Source of the DNA: Paraburkholderia fynbosensis
Lineage (GTDB): Bacteria; Pseudomonadota; Gammaproteobacteria; Burkholderiales; Burkholderiaceae
Direction: 5' to 3'
NCBI RefSeq assembly: GCF_902859935.1
Contig: NZ_CADIKI010000001.1
Coordinates: 434,001 to 498,000 of the forward strand
DNA: 64,000 bases
The notes beneath the pieces are model-generated. The model worked only from the letters and a program-made list of their open reading frames with translations. It searched no databases and was not told the origin of the DNA. Shown piece after piece: positions 27,553 to 37,543 of the stretch. Positions within the stretch are counted from its first letter, which is position 1, and the number at the start of each line of letters is the position of its first letter. The position numbers and the translations under genes are program-made.

Positions 27553-27710
27553 CGCAAGAATGAAGCTTTCTGGTATTCCCTGATAGACCCGCCATCTTCG
27601 ACGCAATGGAGCGTAAGACAGCAACCTGATTCCGTCAGCACAAACCTACGCAAAGCCGCATTTATTCCGGCTTGGGAGCGGACAGATCCTTGCCTAAGCT
27701 GTAATAACGC

Positions 27711-27740
27711 TTGCCGCGTCAATCAACCGCGCCCTATAAT
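27711..27740 (+). promoter_or_regulatory. Candidate sigma-70 promoter of the marR efflux operon
   Basis: TTGCCG (27711-27716) and a perfect TATAAT (27735-27740) are separated by 18 bases, with the start predicted near 27747, about 29 bases before the marR ATG. MarR-family repressors typically bind over their own promoter, so the operator is expected here, but I saw no clear palindrome. Confidence 0.55.
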
Positions 27741-27775
27741 CCTGCCTAGTCAACCATTGCATTCGCACGAGAATC

Positions 27776-28291
27776 ATGACGGAGCCGTCCCCCCATCCCG
27801 CGCCGAACCTCAGCGAGTATCAGCTAGGCGAAAGCGTGGGCTATCTCCTCTCGCGGGTGAAGTCGACCATGTCGAACCTGGTCACCCAGCGCAGCATGGC
27901 GGAGTTGGGCATCACCAGTCAGCAGGGCAGCATTCTGTTCATGGTCGCCAGCGGAAAATGCCTGCTGGCCGCCGAACTGGCCCGTGAATACGGCATCGAC
28001 GCAAGCGCCGTCACGCGCCTCGTAGACCGTCTGGAAAAGCGCGGACTGCTGACCCGCGTGCGTAGCAACGAAGACCGCCGGGTCGTACGCCTTGCGCTGA
28101 CCCCGGAAGGCCATGCGATCGCAGCCAGAATGCCGGGCATCTTCAACGGCGTGCTGGACAGCCTGCTGAACGGCTTCACCGCCGAAGAGGTGGGCTTCCT
28201 GAAGAGCATGCTGCGTCGCGTGCTCGTCAATTCCGGTGATCAAACGGGACTAGCCCGTGATGCAGCAAGCAATTTTGACAGCAAATCGTAA
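27776..28291 (+). CDS. MarR-family transcriptional regulator
   Basis: A 171-residue winged-helix regulator, probably the repressor of the three efflux genes that follow. The DNA-binding region is at about 50-115, with LAREYGIDASAVTRLVDRLEKRGLL (recognition helix) and the wing RSNEDRRVVRLALTPEG. The N- and C-terminal helices form the dimerisation domain; VGYLLSRVKSTMSNLV is typical. The gene is 49 bp from the outer-membrane component. Ligand-induced release, usually by phenolic or drug-like compounds, is the expected mode of regulation; the ligand is unknown. Confidence 0.93.
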   Translation: MTEPSPHPAPNLSEYQLGESVGYLLSRVKSTMSNLVTQRSMAELGITSQQGSILFMVASGKCLLAAELAREYGIDASAVTRLVDRLEKRGLLTRVRSNEDRRVVRLALTPEGHAIAARMPGIFNGVLDSLLNGFTAEEVGFLKSMLRRVLVNSGDQTGLARDAASNFDSKS

Positions 28292-28303
28292 GAAATTGCT
28301 TGC
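28265..28303. repeat. 11-bp perfect inverted repeat across the marR stop
   Basis: GCAAGCAATTT (28265-28275) and AAATTGCTTGC (28293-28303) are exact complements separated by 17 bases. The pair spans the marR stop codon and ends 37 bp before the next start. It could be a hairpin in the mRNA that sets relative expression, or an operator of two half-sites. Confidence 0.7.
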
Positions 28304-28340
28304 AGCGTCCATCATTACATTTCACTCAAAGAGTCGAGCG

Positions 28341-29849
28341 ATGAAATCCCTTTCCCTGTCCGCGCCCGCGCTTTCGAGCCGGGCCGCTGTCGCCGCTGCG
28401 GTGACGGCGCTTGCCCTCACGGGGTGCGCGAACTACTTCGGCATGAAGAACGACAAGCAGATCTCGTCGCCGACGCAGTACGAGTCAGCGCGGAGTCTGC
28501 CCGGCGAAGGCGGTCAATGGCCGTCGCTCGACTGGGCCCAGCAGTTCGGCGACCCGCAGTTGTCCCAACTGATCACGGAAGCGCTCGACGGCAGTCCGTC
28601 GATTGCGCAGGCACAGGCGCGTCTGGCGAAGGCGTCCTCGTATATCGAAAGCTCGCGCTCGGCGCTGTTCCCGAAAGTCAACGCCAGCTATTCGTGGACC
28701 CGCGAGATCTTCTCCGCGAACTCGCTCTACCCGCCTCCGTACGGTGGCACGTGGTATAGCGAGAACAACGTACTCGCGAGCGCGTCGTGGGACCTCGACC
28801 TGTGGGGCAAGAATCGTGAGCGCCTCGGCCAGGCCGTGTCGCAGGAAAGGGCCGCTCAGGCGGACATGCAGCAGGCGCGCGTGACGCTCGCTGCGTCCGT
28901 GGCGAGCACCTACAACCAGCTCGCTCAGTTGTACGCGTTCCGTGAAATCGCCGAGCGAGAAATCGCCAACCGCAAGGACATCGGCCGCATCACCGATGGC
29001 CGCGTGGCGGCCGGCCTCGACACCAACGTCGAGCGGCAAACCGCGACGGGCAACATCGCGACCAGCCAGTCGAACCTGACCGACTTCGACGGCCAGATCA
29101 CCGTCGTGCGCTACCAGCTAGGCGCGCTGCTCGGCAAGGGTCCAGACCGCGGCCTGCAGATCGCCAAGCCGACGCTGACAGTCGGCGACACGGTCGCGCT
29201 GCCGAACAATATCCCGGCCGACCTCGTGGCGCGCCGGGCGGATATCGTCGCCGCGCGCTGGCAGGTCGAAGCGGCCATGCACGACGTGAAGGAAGCGAAA
29301 GCCGAATTCTTCCCTGACGTGAACCTCGCGGCCGGCTTTGGTTTCGACGCGTTCGGCTGGGGCCGTTTCCTGACCGCGTCGAGCCGTCAGATCCAGTTCG
29401 GTCCGGCGATCCACCTGCCGATCTTCGACGCCGGCGCATTGCGCTCGCAATTGAAGGGCCGTTTTGCCGATTTCGACCTCAACGTCGCGAACTACAACCA
29501 GACGCTGATCAACGCGCTCCAGCAGGTGGCGACGCAGGTGTCGTCGATCCGCTCGATCGACCAGCAGGAAGGCGACGCGCAACGCGCCCTCGATGCGTCG
29601 AGCAAGGCCTACCAACTCGCCGTGATCCGCTACAAGGCCGGCCTGTCGCCGCAATTGCAGGTGCTGACCGCCGACCAGAATCTGCTCGCCGCCGAACAGA
29701 CGGTGACGGGCCTGAAGATGCGCCGCCGCGATATGCAGATCGGCCTCATCAAGGCGCTCGGCGGCGGTTTCGACGCAACGCAGACCGGCCTCGTGGTACC
29801 GACCGATGCCCCGGCGTCGGCGGCCACCGCGACCGCCGCGGCGAACTGA
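28341..29849 (+). CDS. Outer-membrane efflux lipoprotein (NodT/OprM family)
   Basis: Outer-membrane channel of a tripartite pump, 502 residues. Residues 1-33 form a lipoprotein signal ending LALTGC, so the mature protein starts at the acylated Cys. Two OEP domains follow, each with the periplasmic helical hairpin pattern (SIAQAQARLAKASSYIESSRSALFPKVNASYSW and a second in the C-terminal half) and the NodT motif VARRADIVAARWQVEAA. ATG 28341 was chosen because it begins the signal peptide; the longer upstream reading lacks one. It is the first structural gene of the operon, followed after 72 bp by the membrane-fusion protein. Confidence 0.94.
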   Translation: MKSLSLSAPALSSRAAVAAAVTALALTGCANYFGMKNDKQISSPTQYESARSLPGEGGQWPSLDWAQQFGDPQLSQLITEALDGSPSIAQAQARLAKASSYIESSRSALFPKVNASYSWTREIFSANSLYPPPYGGTWYSENNVLASASWDLDLWGKNRERLGQAVSQERAAQADMQQARVTLAASVASTYNQLAQLYAFREIAEREIANRKDIGRITDGRVAAGLDTNVERQTATGNIATSQSNLTDFDGQITVVRYQLGALLGKGPDRGLQIAKPTLTVGDTVALPNNIPADLVARRADIVAARWQVEAAMHDVKEAKAEFFPDVNLAAGFGFDAFGWGRFLTASSRQIQFGPAIHLPIFDAGALRSQLKGRFADFDLNVANYNQTLINALQQVATQVSSIRSIDQQEGDAQRALDASSKAYQLAVIRYKAGLSPQLQVLTADQNLLAAEQTVTGLKMRRRDMQIGLIKALGGGFDATQTGLVVPTDAPASAATATAAAN

Positions 29850-29921
29850 CCACGCGCCGCGCAGCACGCACACCAACATCCGAATAAACGACGACGTTCA
29901 AGAGAACCCGGAGCACATCAA

Positions 29922-31166
29922 ATGAGCACCCCCCAACAGCCCGCGCCTAACGCACAGCCGGCACAACCGGCACAACCGGCGAACAACGGCAAACGCAAGC
30001 GCATGATGACGCTGCTCGTCATCGTGATTCTGATCGCCGCGCTCGCCTATGGCCTGTACTACTTCCTCGTCGCGCGCTTCCATGAAGACACCGACGACGC
30101 GTACGTGAGCGGCAACGTCGTGCAGATCACGCCGCAAGTCACGGGCACCGTGATCGCCGTGAACGCGGACGACACGCAGGTCGTCAAGGCGGGCGATCCG
30201 CTCGTCGTGCTCGATCCGGCCGATGCGCGCGTCGCGCTCGAACAGGCCGAGGCGAATCTCGCACAAACGGTGCGCCAGGTGCGCGGGCTGTTCGCCGACG
30301 ACAATCAATACCAGGCTCAAGTCGAACTGCGTCAGGCCGATCTGTCGCGCGCTCAGGACGACCTGAAGCGCCGTCTGACGGTCGCGCAAACCGGCGCGGT
30401 GTCGCAGGAAGAAATCTCGCACGCCCGCGACGCGGTGAAGAGCGCGCAAGCCGCCGTCGACGCCGCGAAGCAGCAACTGGCGTCGAACCGCGCCCTGACC
30501 GCCAACACCACGATCGCGAACCATCCGAATGTGCAGGCCGCCGCCGCGAAGGTCCGCGACGCGTACCTGAACCATGCGCGTAACGTCCTGCCCGCGCCCG
30601 TGACCGGCTACGTTGCGAAGCGCTCGGTGCAGGTCGGCCAGCGCGTCTCGCCGGGCACCCCGTTGATGGCCATCGTGCCGCTGCACGACGTGTGGGTCGA
30701 CGCGAACTTCAAGGAAGTGCAGCTCAAGCACATGCGCATCGGCCAGCCGGTGGAACTGACCGCCGACGTGTACGGTTCGTCGGTGCCTTATCACGGCAAG
30801 GTGGTCGGCTTCTCCGCAGGCACGGGTTCGGCGTTCTCGCTGCTGCCCGCGCAAAACGCGACCGGCAACTGGATCAAGGTGGTGCAGCGTCTGCCGGTGC
30901 GTATCGCGCTCGATCCGCAGGAACTCGACAAGAACCCGCTGCGGATCGGTCTGTCGATGCAAGCCGACGTGAACATCAAGGACGCCAGCGGCGGCCAGCT
31001 CGGCAACGCGTCCAATACGGCCTACCAGACCAACGTCTTCGATAAATACGGCGACGAAGCCGACGCGGAAATTGCGCGCATCATCGCGGAAAACGCCGGG
31101 CCGAACGGCGGTACGCCGAAGTCGGCGCAGACCGGTGCCGCCGCGAAGCCCGCAGCGAAGAGCTAA
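29922..31166 (+). CDS. HlyD/EmrA-family membrane-fusion protein
   Basis: Periplasmic adaptor of the pump, 414 residues. Residues 1-25 are a Pro/Gln-rich cytoplasmic segment, then one transmembrane helix (MMTLLVIVILIAALAYGLYYFL). The barrel-sandwich part begins TDDAYVSGNVVQITPQVTGTV, the EmrA signature. A long alpha-hairpin rich in Ala/Gln spans about 105-205, and the second lipoyl half is VTGYVAKRSVQVGQRVSPGTPLM. It links the inner-membrane transporter (next gene, 34 bp) to the outer-membrane lipoprotein. Confidence 0.95.
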   Translation: MSTPQQPAPNAQPAQPAQPANNGKRKRMMTLLVIVILIAALAYGLYYFLVARFHEDTDDAYVSGNVVQITPQVTGTVIAVNADDTQVVKAGDPLVVLDPADARVALEQAEANLAQTVRQVRGLFADDNQYQAQVELRQADLSRAQDDLKRRLTVAQTGAVSQEEISHARDAVKSAQAAVDAAKQQLASNRALTANTTIANHPNVQAAAAKVRDAYLNHARNVLPAPVTGYVAKRSVQVGQRVSPGTPLMAIVPLHDVWVDANFKEVQLKHMRIGQPVELTADVYGSSVPYHGKVVGFSAGTGSAFSLLPAQNATGNWIKVVQRLPVRIALDPQELDKNPLRIGLSMQADVNIKDASGGQLGNASNTAYQTNVFDKYGDEADAEIARIIAENAGPNGGTPKSAQTGAAAKPAAKS

Positions 31167-31200
31167 GCAGCCACACGACGATTCAGAGAAGGCTTCTTTA

Positions 31201-32763
31201 ATGGCTCAGGCTCAGGCGCAAGCCCCTCATCCGCCACTCGAGGGCGCGCAACTGGTGATCGGCACCATCGCGGTGTCGCTCGCCGTGTTCATGAACGTTT
31301 TGGACACGTCGATCGCGAACGTGTCGATTCCGTCGATCTCAGGCGACCTCGGCGTGTCGGCCGACCAGGGCACGTGGGTAATCACCTCGTTCGCGGTCGC
31401 GAACGCGATCTCCGTGCCGCTGACCGGCTGGCTCACCGACCGCATCGGCCAGGTGCGCCTGTTCATGGCGTCGATCGTGCTGTTCGTGATTTCGTCATGG
31501 CTGTGCGGTCTCGCGCCGACGCTGCCGTTCCTGCTGGCTTCGCGCGTGCTGCAAGGCGCGGTGGCCGGCCCGATGATCCCGTTGTCGCAAACGCTGCTGC
31601 TCGCCAGTTATCCCCGCGCGAAGGCGCCGATGGCGTTGTCGATGTGGGCGATGACCACGCTGATTGCGCCGGTGGCCGGTCCGATTCTGGGCGGCTGGAT
31701 TTCCGACAACATCTCGTGGCCATGGATTTTCTACGTCAACATTCCGGTCGGCATCATCGCCGCCGGGGCGACGTGGATGATCTTCCGCAACCGTGATTCA
31801 GCGATCCGGAAAGCACCGATCGACGGCGTCGGCCTCGGCCTGCTGATCGTCTGGGTCGGCTCGCTGCAGGTGATGCTCGATAAGGGTAAGGATCTCGACT
31901 GGTTCTCGTCGACGACCATCGTCGTGCTGGCACTGGTCGCGGTGATCGCGCTCGCGTTCTTCATCGTGTGGGAGTTGACGGCCGAGCATCCGGTGGTGGA
32001 TCTGTCGCTGTTCAGCCGGCGCAACTTCACGGGCGGCACGATCGCGCTGTCGGTCGGCTACGGGCTCTACTTCGGCAATCTGGTGTTGCTGCCGCTGTGG
32101 CTGCAAACCGATATCGGCTACACCGCGACCGAAGCGGGGCTGGTGATGGCGCCCGTCGGTCTGTTCGCCGTGCTGCTGTCGCCGATCACGGGCAAGATCT
32201 TGCCGCGTACCGATCCGCGCTACATCGCGACATTGTCTTTCCTCATCTTCGCGCTGTGTTTCTGGATGCGCTCGCGTTATACGACCGGCGTCGATACGTA
32301 TTCGCTGCTGCTGCCCACGTTGATTCAGGGTATCGGTATGGCGGGATTCTTCATTCCGCTCGTGTCGATCACGCTGTCGGGCTTGCCCGGCAACCGTATT
32401 CCGGCGGCGTCGGGTCTGTCGAATTTCGTGCGGATCATGTGCGGCGGTATCGGCACTTCGATTTTCCAGACCGCGTGGGATCACCGCACGATCATGCATC
32501 ACGCGCAACTGGCCGAACAGGCGAACGCCTACAACCCGGTGTTCGATCAGTCGGTCCGACAGATGGGCGCGGCAGGCTTCAGTCAGCCGCAGGCGTATGG
32601 TCTCTTCAACTCGATGGCCACGCAGCAAGCCGCGCAATTGGGCGTGAACGATCTGTTCTTTGTTTCCGCCGGCATTTTCGTGGCACTGATCGCGCTGATC
32701 TGGATCACGCGGCCGGAACGCGCGGGCGGCGATGCAGGCGCAGCGGCCGCCGCGGCGCACTGA
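31201..32763 (+). CDS. DHA2-family (EmrB-type) drug:H+ antiporter
   Basis: Inner-membrane major-facilitator transporter of 520 residues, with 14 expected transmembrane segments. The DHA2 motif LDTSIANVSIPSISGDL is in helix 1, followed by the loop motif GWLTDRIGQVRLF, and motif C resembles LIAPVAGPILGGWI. The ATG at 31201 (MAQAQAQ) follows GAAGG; the open frame further upstream overlaps the previous gene and is not protein-like. Together with the two preceding genes it forms an EmrAB-TolC-type complex. The operon ends at a strong terminator 36 bp downstream. Confidence 0.95.
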   Translation: MAQAQAQAPHPPLEGAQLVIGTIAVSLAVFMNVLDTSIANVSIPSISGDLGVSADQGTWVITSFAVANAISVPLTGWLTDRIGQVRLFMASIVLFVISSWLCGLAPTLPFLLASRVLQGAVAGPMIPLSQTLLLASYPRAKAPMALSMWAMTTLIAPVAGPILGGWISDNISWPWIFYVNIPVGIIAAGATWMIFRNRDSAIRKAPIDGVGLGLLIVWVGSLQVMLDKGKDLDWFSSTTIVVLALVAVIALAFFIVWELTAEHPVVDLSLFSRRNFTGGTIALSVGYGLYFGNLVLLPLWLQTDIGYTATEAGLVMAPVGLFAVLLSPITGKILPRTDPRYIATLSFLIFALCFWMRSRYTTGVDTYSLLLPTLIQGIGMAGFFIPLVSITLSGLPGNRIPAASGLSNFVRIMCGGIGTSIFQTAWDHRTIMHHAQLAEQANAYNPVFDQSVRQMGAAGFSQPQAYGLFNSMATQQAAQLGVNDLFFVSAGIFVALIALIWITRPERAGGDAGAAAAAAH

Positions 32764-32798
32764 GGCTCCGCTTCAGTCCTACGACGCGCTCAAGATGA

Positions 32799-32836
32799 AA
32801 AAAGGCGGGACCGCTCGATCGCGGTCCCGCCTTTTT
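32799..32836. terminator. Bidirectional terminator between efflux operon and truB
   Basis: A stem of 14 bp or more (32801-32814 with 32821-32834) flanked by A and T runs, lying between converging genes. It should end both the pump operon (plus) and the rimP-truB operon (minus). Confidence 0.85.
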
Positions 32837-32900
32837 CTTTGCACTTGCAGCAGGCCGGACGCCGTCGCCGGACGCGTCTGCTTAAAGTCGCGACAGCGAT

Positions 32901-33836
32901 CTAGTTAGCCGTCGTTACCACCAGCCGTTCGGGCGCGAGCACGCCCTCGCCTTGCTTCGCGACGCCCAGCAAGCGGCCTTGCCCCGCATAGACTCTTACG
33001 CGCGGCGCGTTCACGGCGTCGCCGCCAATGGTCAACTCGGACAGCTTGAGGCGTTGACCATGCAGAAAACGGCGCGTGTCGTCTTCGTTCAACCGCACGA
33101 GCGGGAAGGTTGACAGCAACGCGTCTACCGGCTGCAGCCACGAGTCGCGCTCGCTTTCGCTTGCATCGGACAACGCATCGAGCGTCACCGAATTCGCGAG
33201 CGTCAGCGCGCCGACACCCGTGCGCCGCAGCACGACCAGATGTGCGCCGCAACCCAGCGCTTCGCCGATATCCTCGGCCAGCGTGCGCACGTAGGTGCCC
33301 TTGCTGCAAGTCACGCGAAATGTCACGTCCGGCAGCGCGCACGCGAGCAATTCGAGTCTGAGAATCGTTACCTGACGCCCTTCCCGCTCCAGGGTCTGCC
33401 CAGCGCGTGCATATTCATACAGCGGTTTGCCGTCGCGCTTGAGCGCCGAATACATCGGCGGCACCTGGACGATGTCGCCGAGAAACTTTGGCAGCACCGC
33501 CTGCACCGCGGCCTCGCCGCACGTCACTTCGCGCGTGTCGATCGCTTCGCCCTCGGCGTCGCCGGTAGTCGTGCGAATGCCGAGGCGCATGGTCGCCTCG
33601 TAGGTCTTGTCGGCTTCGAGCAGATCTTGCGAAAACTTGGTGGCTTCGCCGAAACACAGCGGCAGCAGGCCTGTCGCAAGAGGGTCGAGCGTGCCGGTAT
33701 GGCCGGCTTTTTTCGCCAGATAAAGACGCTTCGCGCGGATCAGCGCGTCGTTGCTCGACAGGCCTAACGGCTTGTCGAGCAGCAGGACCCCGTCGAGCGC
33801 GCGACGCGGCACGCGGGGGCGTTGAGGTGCGGTCAT
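32901..33836 (-). CDS. truB: tRNA pseudouridine(55) synthase TruB
   Basis: Makes pseudouridine 55 in the T-loop of tRNAs. The 311-residue protein has the active-site motif GHTGTLDPLATGLL with the catalytic Asp, the KPLGLSSND motif near residue 22, RVTCSKGTYVRTLAEDIGEALG, and a short C-terminal PUA-like domain. Last gene of the rimP-nusA-infB-rbfA-truB cluster, 91 bp after rbfA. Confidence 0.96.
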   Translation of the reverse strand: MTAPQRPRVPRRALDGVLLLDKPLGLSSNDALIRAKRLYLAKKAGHTGTLDPLATGLLPLCFGEATKFSQDLLEADKTYEATMRLGIRTTTGDAEGEAIDTREVTCGEAAVQAVLPKFLGDIVQVPPMYSALKRDGKPLYEYARAGQTLEREGRQVTILRLELLACALPDVTFRVTCSKGTYVRTLAEDIGEALGCGAHLVVLRRTGVGALTLANSVTLDALSDASESERDSWLQPVDALLSTFPLVRLNEDDTRRFLHGQRLKLSELTIGGDAVNAPRVRVYAGQGRLLGVAKQGEGVLAPERLVVTTAN

Positions 33837-33927
33837 GTCGGAAAGGCGGAAACTTCAATGAATACAAAAACGGCACTGAGCGTATCGGGCTCAGGCATGG
33901 TAACGAGCGCGGCCGCTCACGCTGCGC

Positions 33928-34293
33928 TCAGTCTTCCTTCGCGCGATTGGCATTCGCCTCGTCGATCAGACGCGACATTTCGACGGCGCGCTCGATCGTC
34001 TTGTCGTAGTGGAAATGCAGCGTCGGCACGGTATGGATATGCAGTCGTTTGAAGAGCTGATTATGCAGATGGCCGGCTGCGTGCGTGAGCGCTTCGAGCG
34101 TCTGTTGCGGGTCGCCGGTCAGCGTCGTGAAATAGACTTTCGCGTGCGCGTAGTCCGGCGTCAGCTCGATGCTCTGAATGGTGACGATGCCGATGCGCGG
34201 ATCCTTGACCTCGCGCAGCAGCTCGGACAGATCGCGCTGGATCTGATCGGCGATCTGCACGTTGCGATTGGGAGAAGAACGTTTCTTAGGCAT
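33928..34293 (-). CDS. rbfA: 30S ribosome-binding factor RbfA
   Basis: Late 16S rRNA/30S maturation factor of 121 residues with one KH-type domain. Diagnostic sequences are [45 protein letters not shown] and [30 protein letters not shown] 34293 ([11 protein letters not shown]) was chosen; upstream residues in the open frame do not match the family. The gene is separated from infB by a 192-bp gap with a strong hairpin, so it may have its own promoter there. Confidence 0.95.
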   Translation of the reverse strand: MPKKRSSPNRNVQIADQIQRDLSELLREVKDPRIGIVTIQSIELTPDYAHAKVYFTTLTGDPQQTLEALTHAAGHLHNQLFKRLHIHTVPTLHFHYDKTIERAVEMSRLIDEANANRAKED

Positions 34294-34424
34294 GGTGTTG
34301 TGTGATCCGATCTGACGGATGCAAAAAATGGTTCGCGCAAACCGTGGTGATTTTTTCGCGCGGCATATAAGCGGCGCGCTTTTCAAAGCATGACCAGGGC
34401 GCTTGCGCACAAAACAGTGGGCCC

Positions 34425-34468
34425 AAAAACAACGGGCGGGGCGGGCGTCAAAGCCCGCTCCGCCCGTT
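34425..34468 (-). terminator. Terminator-like hairpin between infB and rbfA
   Basis: A 16-bp G-C-rich stem (34431-34446 with 34453-34468, one G-U pair) followed on the minus strand by GTTGTTTTT, 18 bp past the infB stop. It could reduce read-through into rbfA-truB. Confidence 0.7.
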
Positions 34469-34485
34469 GAGCCGTGTCGCGTGAA

Positions 34486-37449
34486 TTACAGCGAACGCGC
34501 GACTTCGGTGACCTCGAAGACTTCGAACTGATCGCCTTCGACGATGTCGTTGAAGTTCTTGATCGACATACCGCACTCGAAGCCCTGACGGACTTCCTTC
34601 ACGTCGTCCTTGAAGCGCTTGAGCGAATCGAGCTCGCCCGTAAAGATGACGACGTTGTTGCGCAGCACGCGCACCGACGACGAGCGCTTGACGAAACCGT
34701 CCGTGACCATACAGCCGGCCACCGCGCCGATCTTCGGTACCTTGAAGACCTGGCGCACTTCGACCGTGCCCGTCACGACTTCGCGCTTCTCCGGTGCCAG
34801 CATGCCTGACATCGCGGCCTTCACGTCATCCACTGCGTCATAGATGATGTTGTAGTAGCGAATGTCGACGCCGTTGGATTCCGCCAGCTTGCGAGCTTGG
34901 GCATCCGCACGGGTGTTGAAGCCGATGATGACCGCCTTGGAAGCCGTGGCCAGGTTGACATCGGACTCGCTGATGCCGCCCACGGCGCCGTGGACGATCT
35001 GCACGCGCACTTCGTCGGTCGACAGCTTGAGCAGCGACTGGACCAAAGCTTCCTGCGAACCCTGCACGTCGGCCTTGACGATGAGCGGCATGTACTGCAC
35101 TTCGCCTTCGCCCATCTGTTCCAGCATGTTCTCGAGCTTCGCGGCCTGTTGCTTGGCCAGCTTGACGTCGCGGAACTTGCCTTGACGGAACAGCGCGACT
35201 TCACGCGCCTTGCGGTCATCCGGCATGACGATGACTTCTTCGCCTGCTTGCGGGACTTCCGACAGACCCTGGATTTCGACCGGGATCGACGGACCGGCAG
35301 ACTTGGTCGGCTTGCCGGTTTCGTCGAGCATGGCTCGCACGCGACCGTAAGCGCTACCCGCCAGCACCACATCGCCGCGGTTCAGCGTACCCGACTGGAC
35401 CAGGATCGTTGCGACCGGGCCCTTACCCTTATCGAGCTTCGCTTCGATGACCAGACCCTTGGCCGGCGCCTCGACCGGCGCCTTCAGTTCCAGCACTTCG
35501 GCTTGCAGCAGCACGTTTTCGAGCAGATCGTCGATGCCCGCGCCGGTCTTGGCCGACACCGACACGAACGGCGAATCGCCACCGTATTCTTCCGGCACGA
35601 CGCCTTCCGCGACGAGTTCCTGCTTCACGCGTTCCGGATTCGCATCCGGCTTGTCGATCTTGTTGATCGCAACGACGAGCGGCACGCCGCCTGCCTTCGC
35701 ATGGGCAATCGCTTCCTTCGTCTGCGGCATCACGCCGTCGTCGGCTGCGACTACCAGAATCACGATGTCGGTTGCCTTCGCACCGCGGGCACGCATGGCC
35801 GTAAAGGCTTCGTGACCCGGCGTGTCGAGGAACGTGATCACGCCTCGCGGCGTTTCGACGTGGTAAGCGCCGATGTGCTGCGTAATGCCGCCCGCTTCGC
35901 CCGCTGCAACCTTCGCGCGGCGGATGTAGTCGAGCAGCGAGGTCTTGCCGTGGTCGACGTGACCCATGACCGTGACGACCGGCGGACGCGGCAATGCTTC
36001 CGCATCGGACACTTCGCCTTCGACCAGCATCGCTTCCGGATCGTCCAGCTTGGCCGCCACCGCGTGGTGACCCAGTTCCTCGACGATGATCATCGCCGTT
36101 TCCTGGTCCAGCATCTGGTTGATCGTGACCATCTGGCCGAGCTTCATCATCGACTTGATGACTTCCGAGGCCTTCACCGCCATCTTGTGTGCCAGATCGG
36201 CGACCGTGATGGTTTCCGGCACGTGCACTTCACGCACGATCGGTTCGGTCGGCGCCTGGAACGTGGTGTTCTGATCCTGATGCTTGCCGCGACCCTTCGG
36301 GCCGCCGCGCCAGCCGCGATCGACACCGCCGCTCGAATCGCCACGCGTCTTGATACCACGGCGCTTCGCTGCGTCGTCCTGCCAGCTGCCCTTGCCGCCG
36401 CCCGGCTTCTTCTTGTCACCGGCGGACGGTGCGCTCGGGGATGCCGGCGCCGCAGCAGCCGGCTTCTTCGCAGCCGGACGCACCGGTGCTTCGCCTGCCG
36501 GACGTGCGGGCTTGTGCAGCGTGCCCTTGGCTTCCGCGGCCTTGGCCGGCTCGACGGGCTTCGGTGCCGGTTCCGGCGCCTTGACCTGTGCCTTGCGCGG
36601 CGTGTTCATCATTTCGCGAATTGCGCGTGCTTCGGCTTCCGCCGCGGCACGGCGCTTCGCGATTTCTTCCTGCTCGGCACGCGCTTTCTCCGCGGCCTGA
36701 CGCGCTGCGTCTTCCGCCTTCTTCGCAGCTTCGCGTTGCGCAGCGCGTTCCGCCGCTGCGCGTTCGTCGTCCTGCTCGCTTTCCTTGGCGAGCACCGGCT
36801 CCGCTGCCTTGGCAGCCACCGGCTCCGCCTTCGCGACTACCGGCTGCGCGACTTGCGCCGCCTGCTGCACCTTCTCGCGTGCCGCCGCCTCGACGGCAGC
36901 CGCTGCGCGCTTCTTCGCCGCTTCTTCCTCGGCGCGACGGCGCTCGGCTTCGGCAGCCTGCTCACGCGCCTGACGCTCGGCTTCTTCGCGTTCGAGTTGT
37001 TCCTGGCGGGCCTTCAGCTCCTGGGCCTGCTTTTCGAGCAGCTCAGCTTCGTGACGAGCTTCCTCTTCACGACGCTGAAGTTCCAGATCGTCGACCTCGG
37101 CGCCTTCGGCCGCATGATTCGATGCATCTCCGCCTTCGGCGGAGGTTTCGTCGCGGCGGACGAAAGTGCGCTTCTTGCGCACCTCGACCTGAATGGTGCG
37201 AGCTTTACCCGTCGCATCGGATTGCTTGATTTCCGACGTATGCCGTTTCGTCAGCGTGATCTTGCGCTTGTCCGCATCAGTCGAGCCGTGAGACTTGCGC
37301 AAGTGGTCGAGCAGACGCGCCTTGTCCGCCTCGGACAGGTTGTCGTCTTCGCTCGCTTTTGTGACGCCCGCCGCCTGCAGCTGCTCGAGCAGCACGCCTG
37401 CAGGCATTTTCAGTTCCGCGGCAAATTGGGCTACGTTGTTACTCGCCAT
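34486..37449 (-). CDS. infB: Translation initiation factor IF-2
   Basis: GTPase that places initiator tRNA on the 30S subunit, 987 residues. An IF2-N domain is at about 1-50 ([24 protein letters not shown]). A long charged Ala/Glu/Lys-rich coiled-coil linker follows (about 100-380), then a Gly/Lys segment, a second IF2-N domain ([24 protein letters not shown]), and the G domain with [23 protein letters not shown] and [10 protein letters not shown]. The C-terminal domains II-IV end [27 protein letters not shown]. Fourth-gene neighbours nusA and rimP are upstream. Confidence 0.97.
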   Translation of the reverse strand: MASNNVAQFAAELKMPAGVLLEQLQAAGVTKASEDDNLSEADKARLLDHLRKSHGSTDADKRKITLTKRHTSEIKQSDATGKARTIQVEVRKKRTFVRRDETSAEGGDASNHAAEGAEVDDLELQRREEEARHEAELLEKQAQELKARQEQLEREEAERQAREQAAEAERRRAEEEAAKKRAAAAVEAAAREKVQQAAQVAQPVVAKAEPVAAKAAEPVLAKESEQDDERAAAERAAQREAAKKAEDAARQAAEKARAEQEEIAKRRAAAEAEARAIREMMNTPRKAQVKAPEPAPKPVEPAKAAEAKGTLHKPARPAGEAPVRPAAKKPAAAAPASPSAPSAGDKKKPGGGKGSWQDDAAKRRGIKTRGDSSGGVDRGWRGGPKGRGKHQDQNTTFQAPTEPIVREVHVPETITVADLAHKMAVKASEVIKSMMKLGQMVTINQMLDQETAMIIVEELGHHAVAAKLDDPEAMLVEGEVSDAEALPRPPVVTVMGHVDHGKTSLLDYIRRAKVAAGEAGGITQHIGAYHVETPRGVITFLDTPGHEAFTAMRARGAKATDIVILVVAADDGVMPQTKEAIAHAKAGGVPLVVAINKIDKPDANPERVKQELVAEGVVPEEYGGDSPFVSVSAKTGAGIDDLLENVLLQAEVLELKAPVEAPAKGLVIEAKLDKGKGPVATILVQSGTLNRGDVVLAGSAYGRVRAMLDETGKPTKSAGPSIPVEIQGLSEVPQAGEEVIVMPDDRKAREVALFRQGKFRDVKLAKQQAAKLENMLEQMGEGEVQYMPLIVKADVQGSQEALVQSLLKLSTDEVRVQIVHGAVGGISESDVNLATASKAVIIGFNTRADAQARKLAESNGVDIRYYNIIYDAVDDVKAAMSGMLAPEKREVVTGTVEVRQVFKVPKIGAVAGCMVTDGFVKRSSSVRVLRNNVVIFTGELDSLKRFKDDVKEVRQGFECGMSIKNFNDIVEGDQFEVFEVTEVARSL

Positions 37450-37543
37450 TCATTCCTCTTAATGCAAGGACCGATTCCTTGCGGTTAGCATCGTGTCATG
37501 CGGCCTAACGGCCGCGTTCAATTTAGTGCGCCATGGTCATTTC

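Larger units (their letters stand above)
27443..27775. other. Divergent promoter region typA / marR
   Basis: 333 bp between divergent starts. It carries the typA extended -10 at 27544-27552, the marR promoter at 27711-27740, and a long typA leader of about 95 bases. No gene is supported. Confidence 0.5.
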
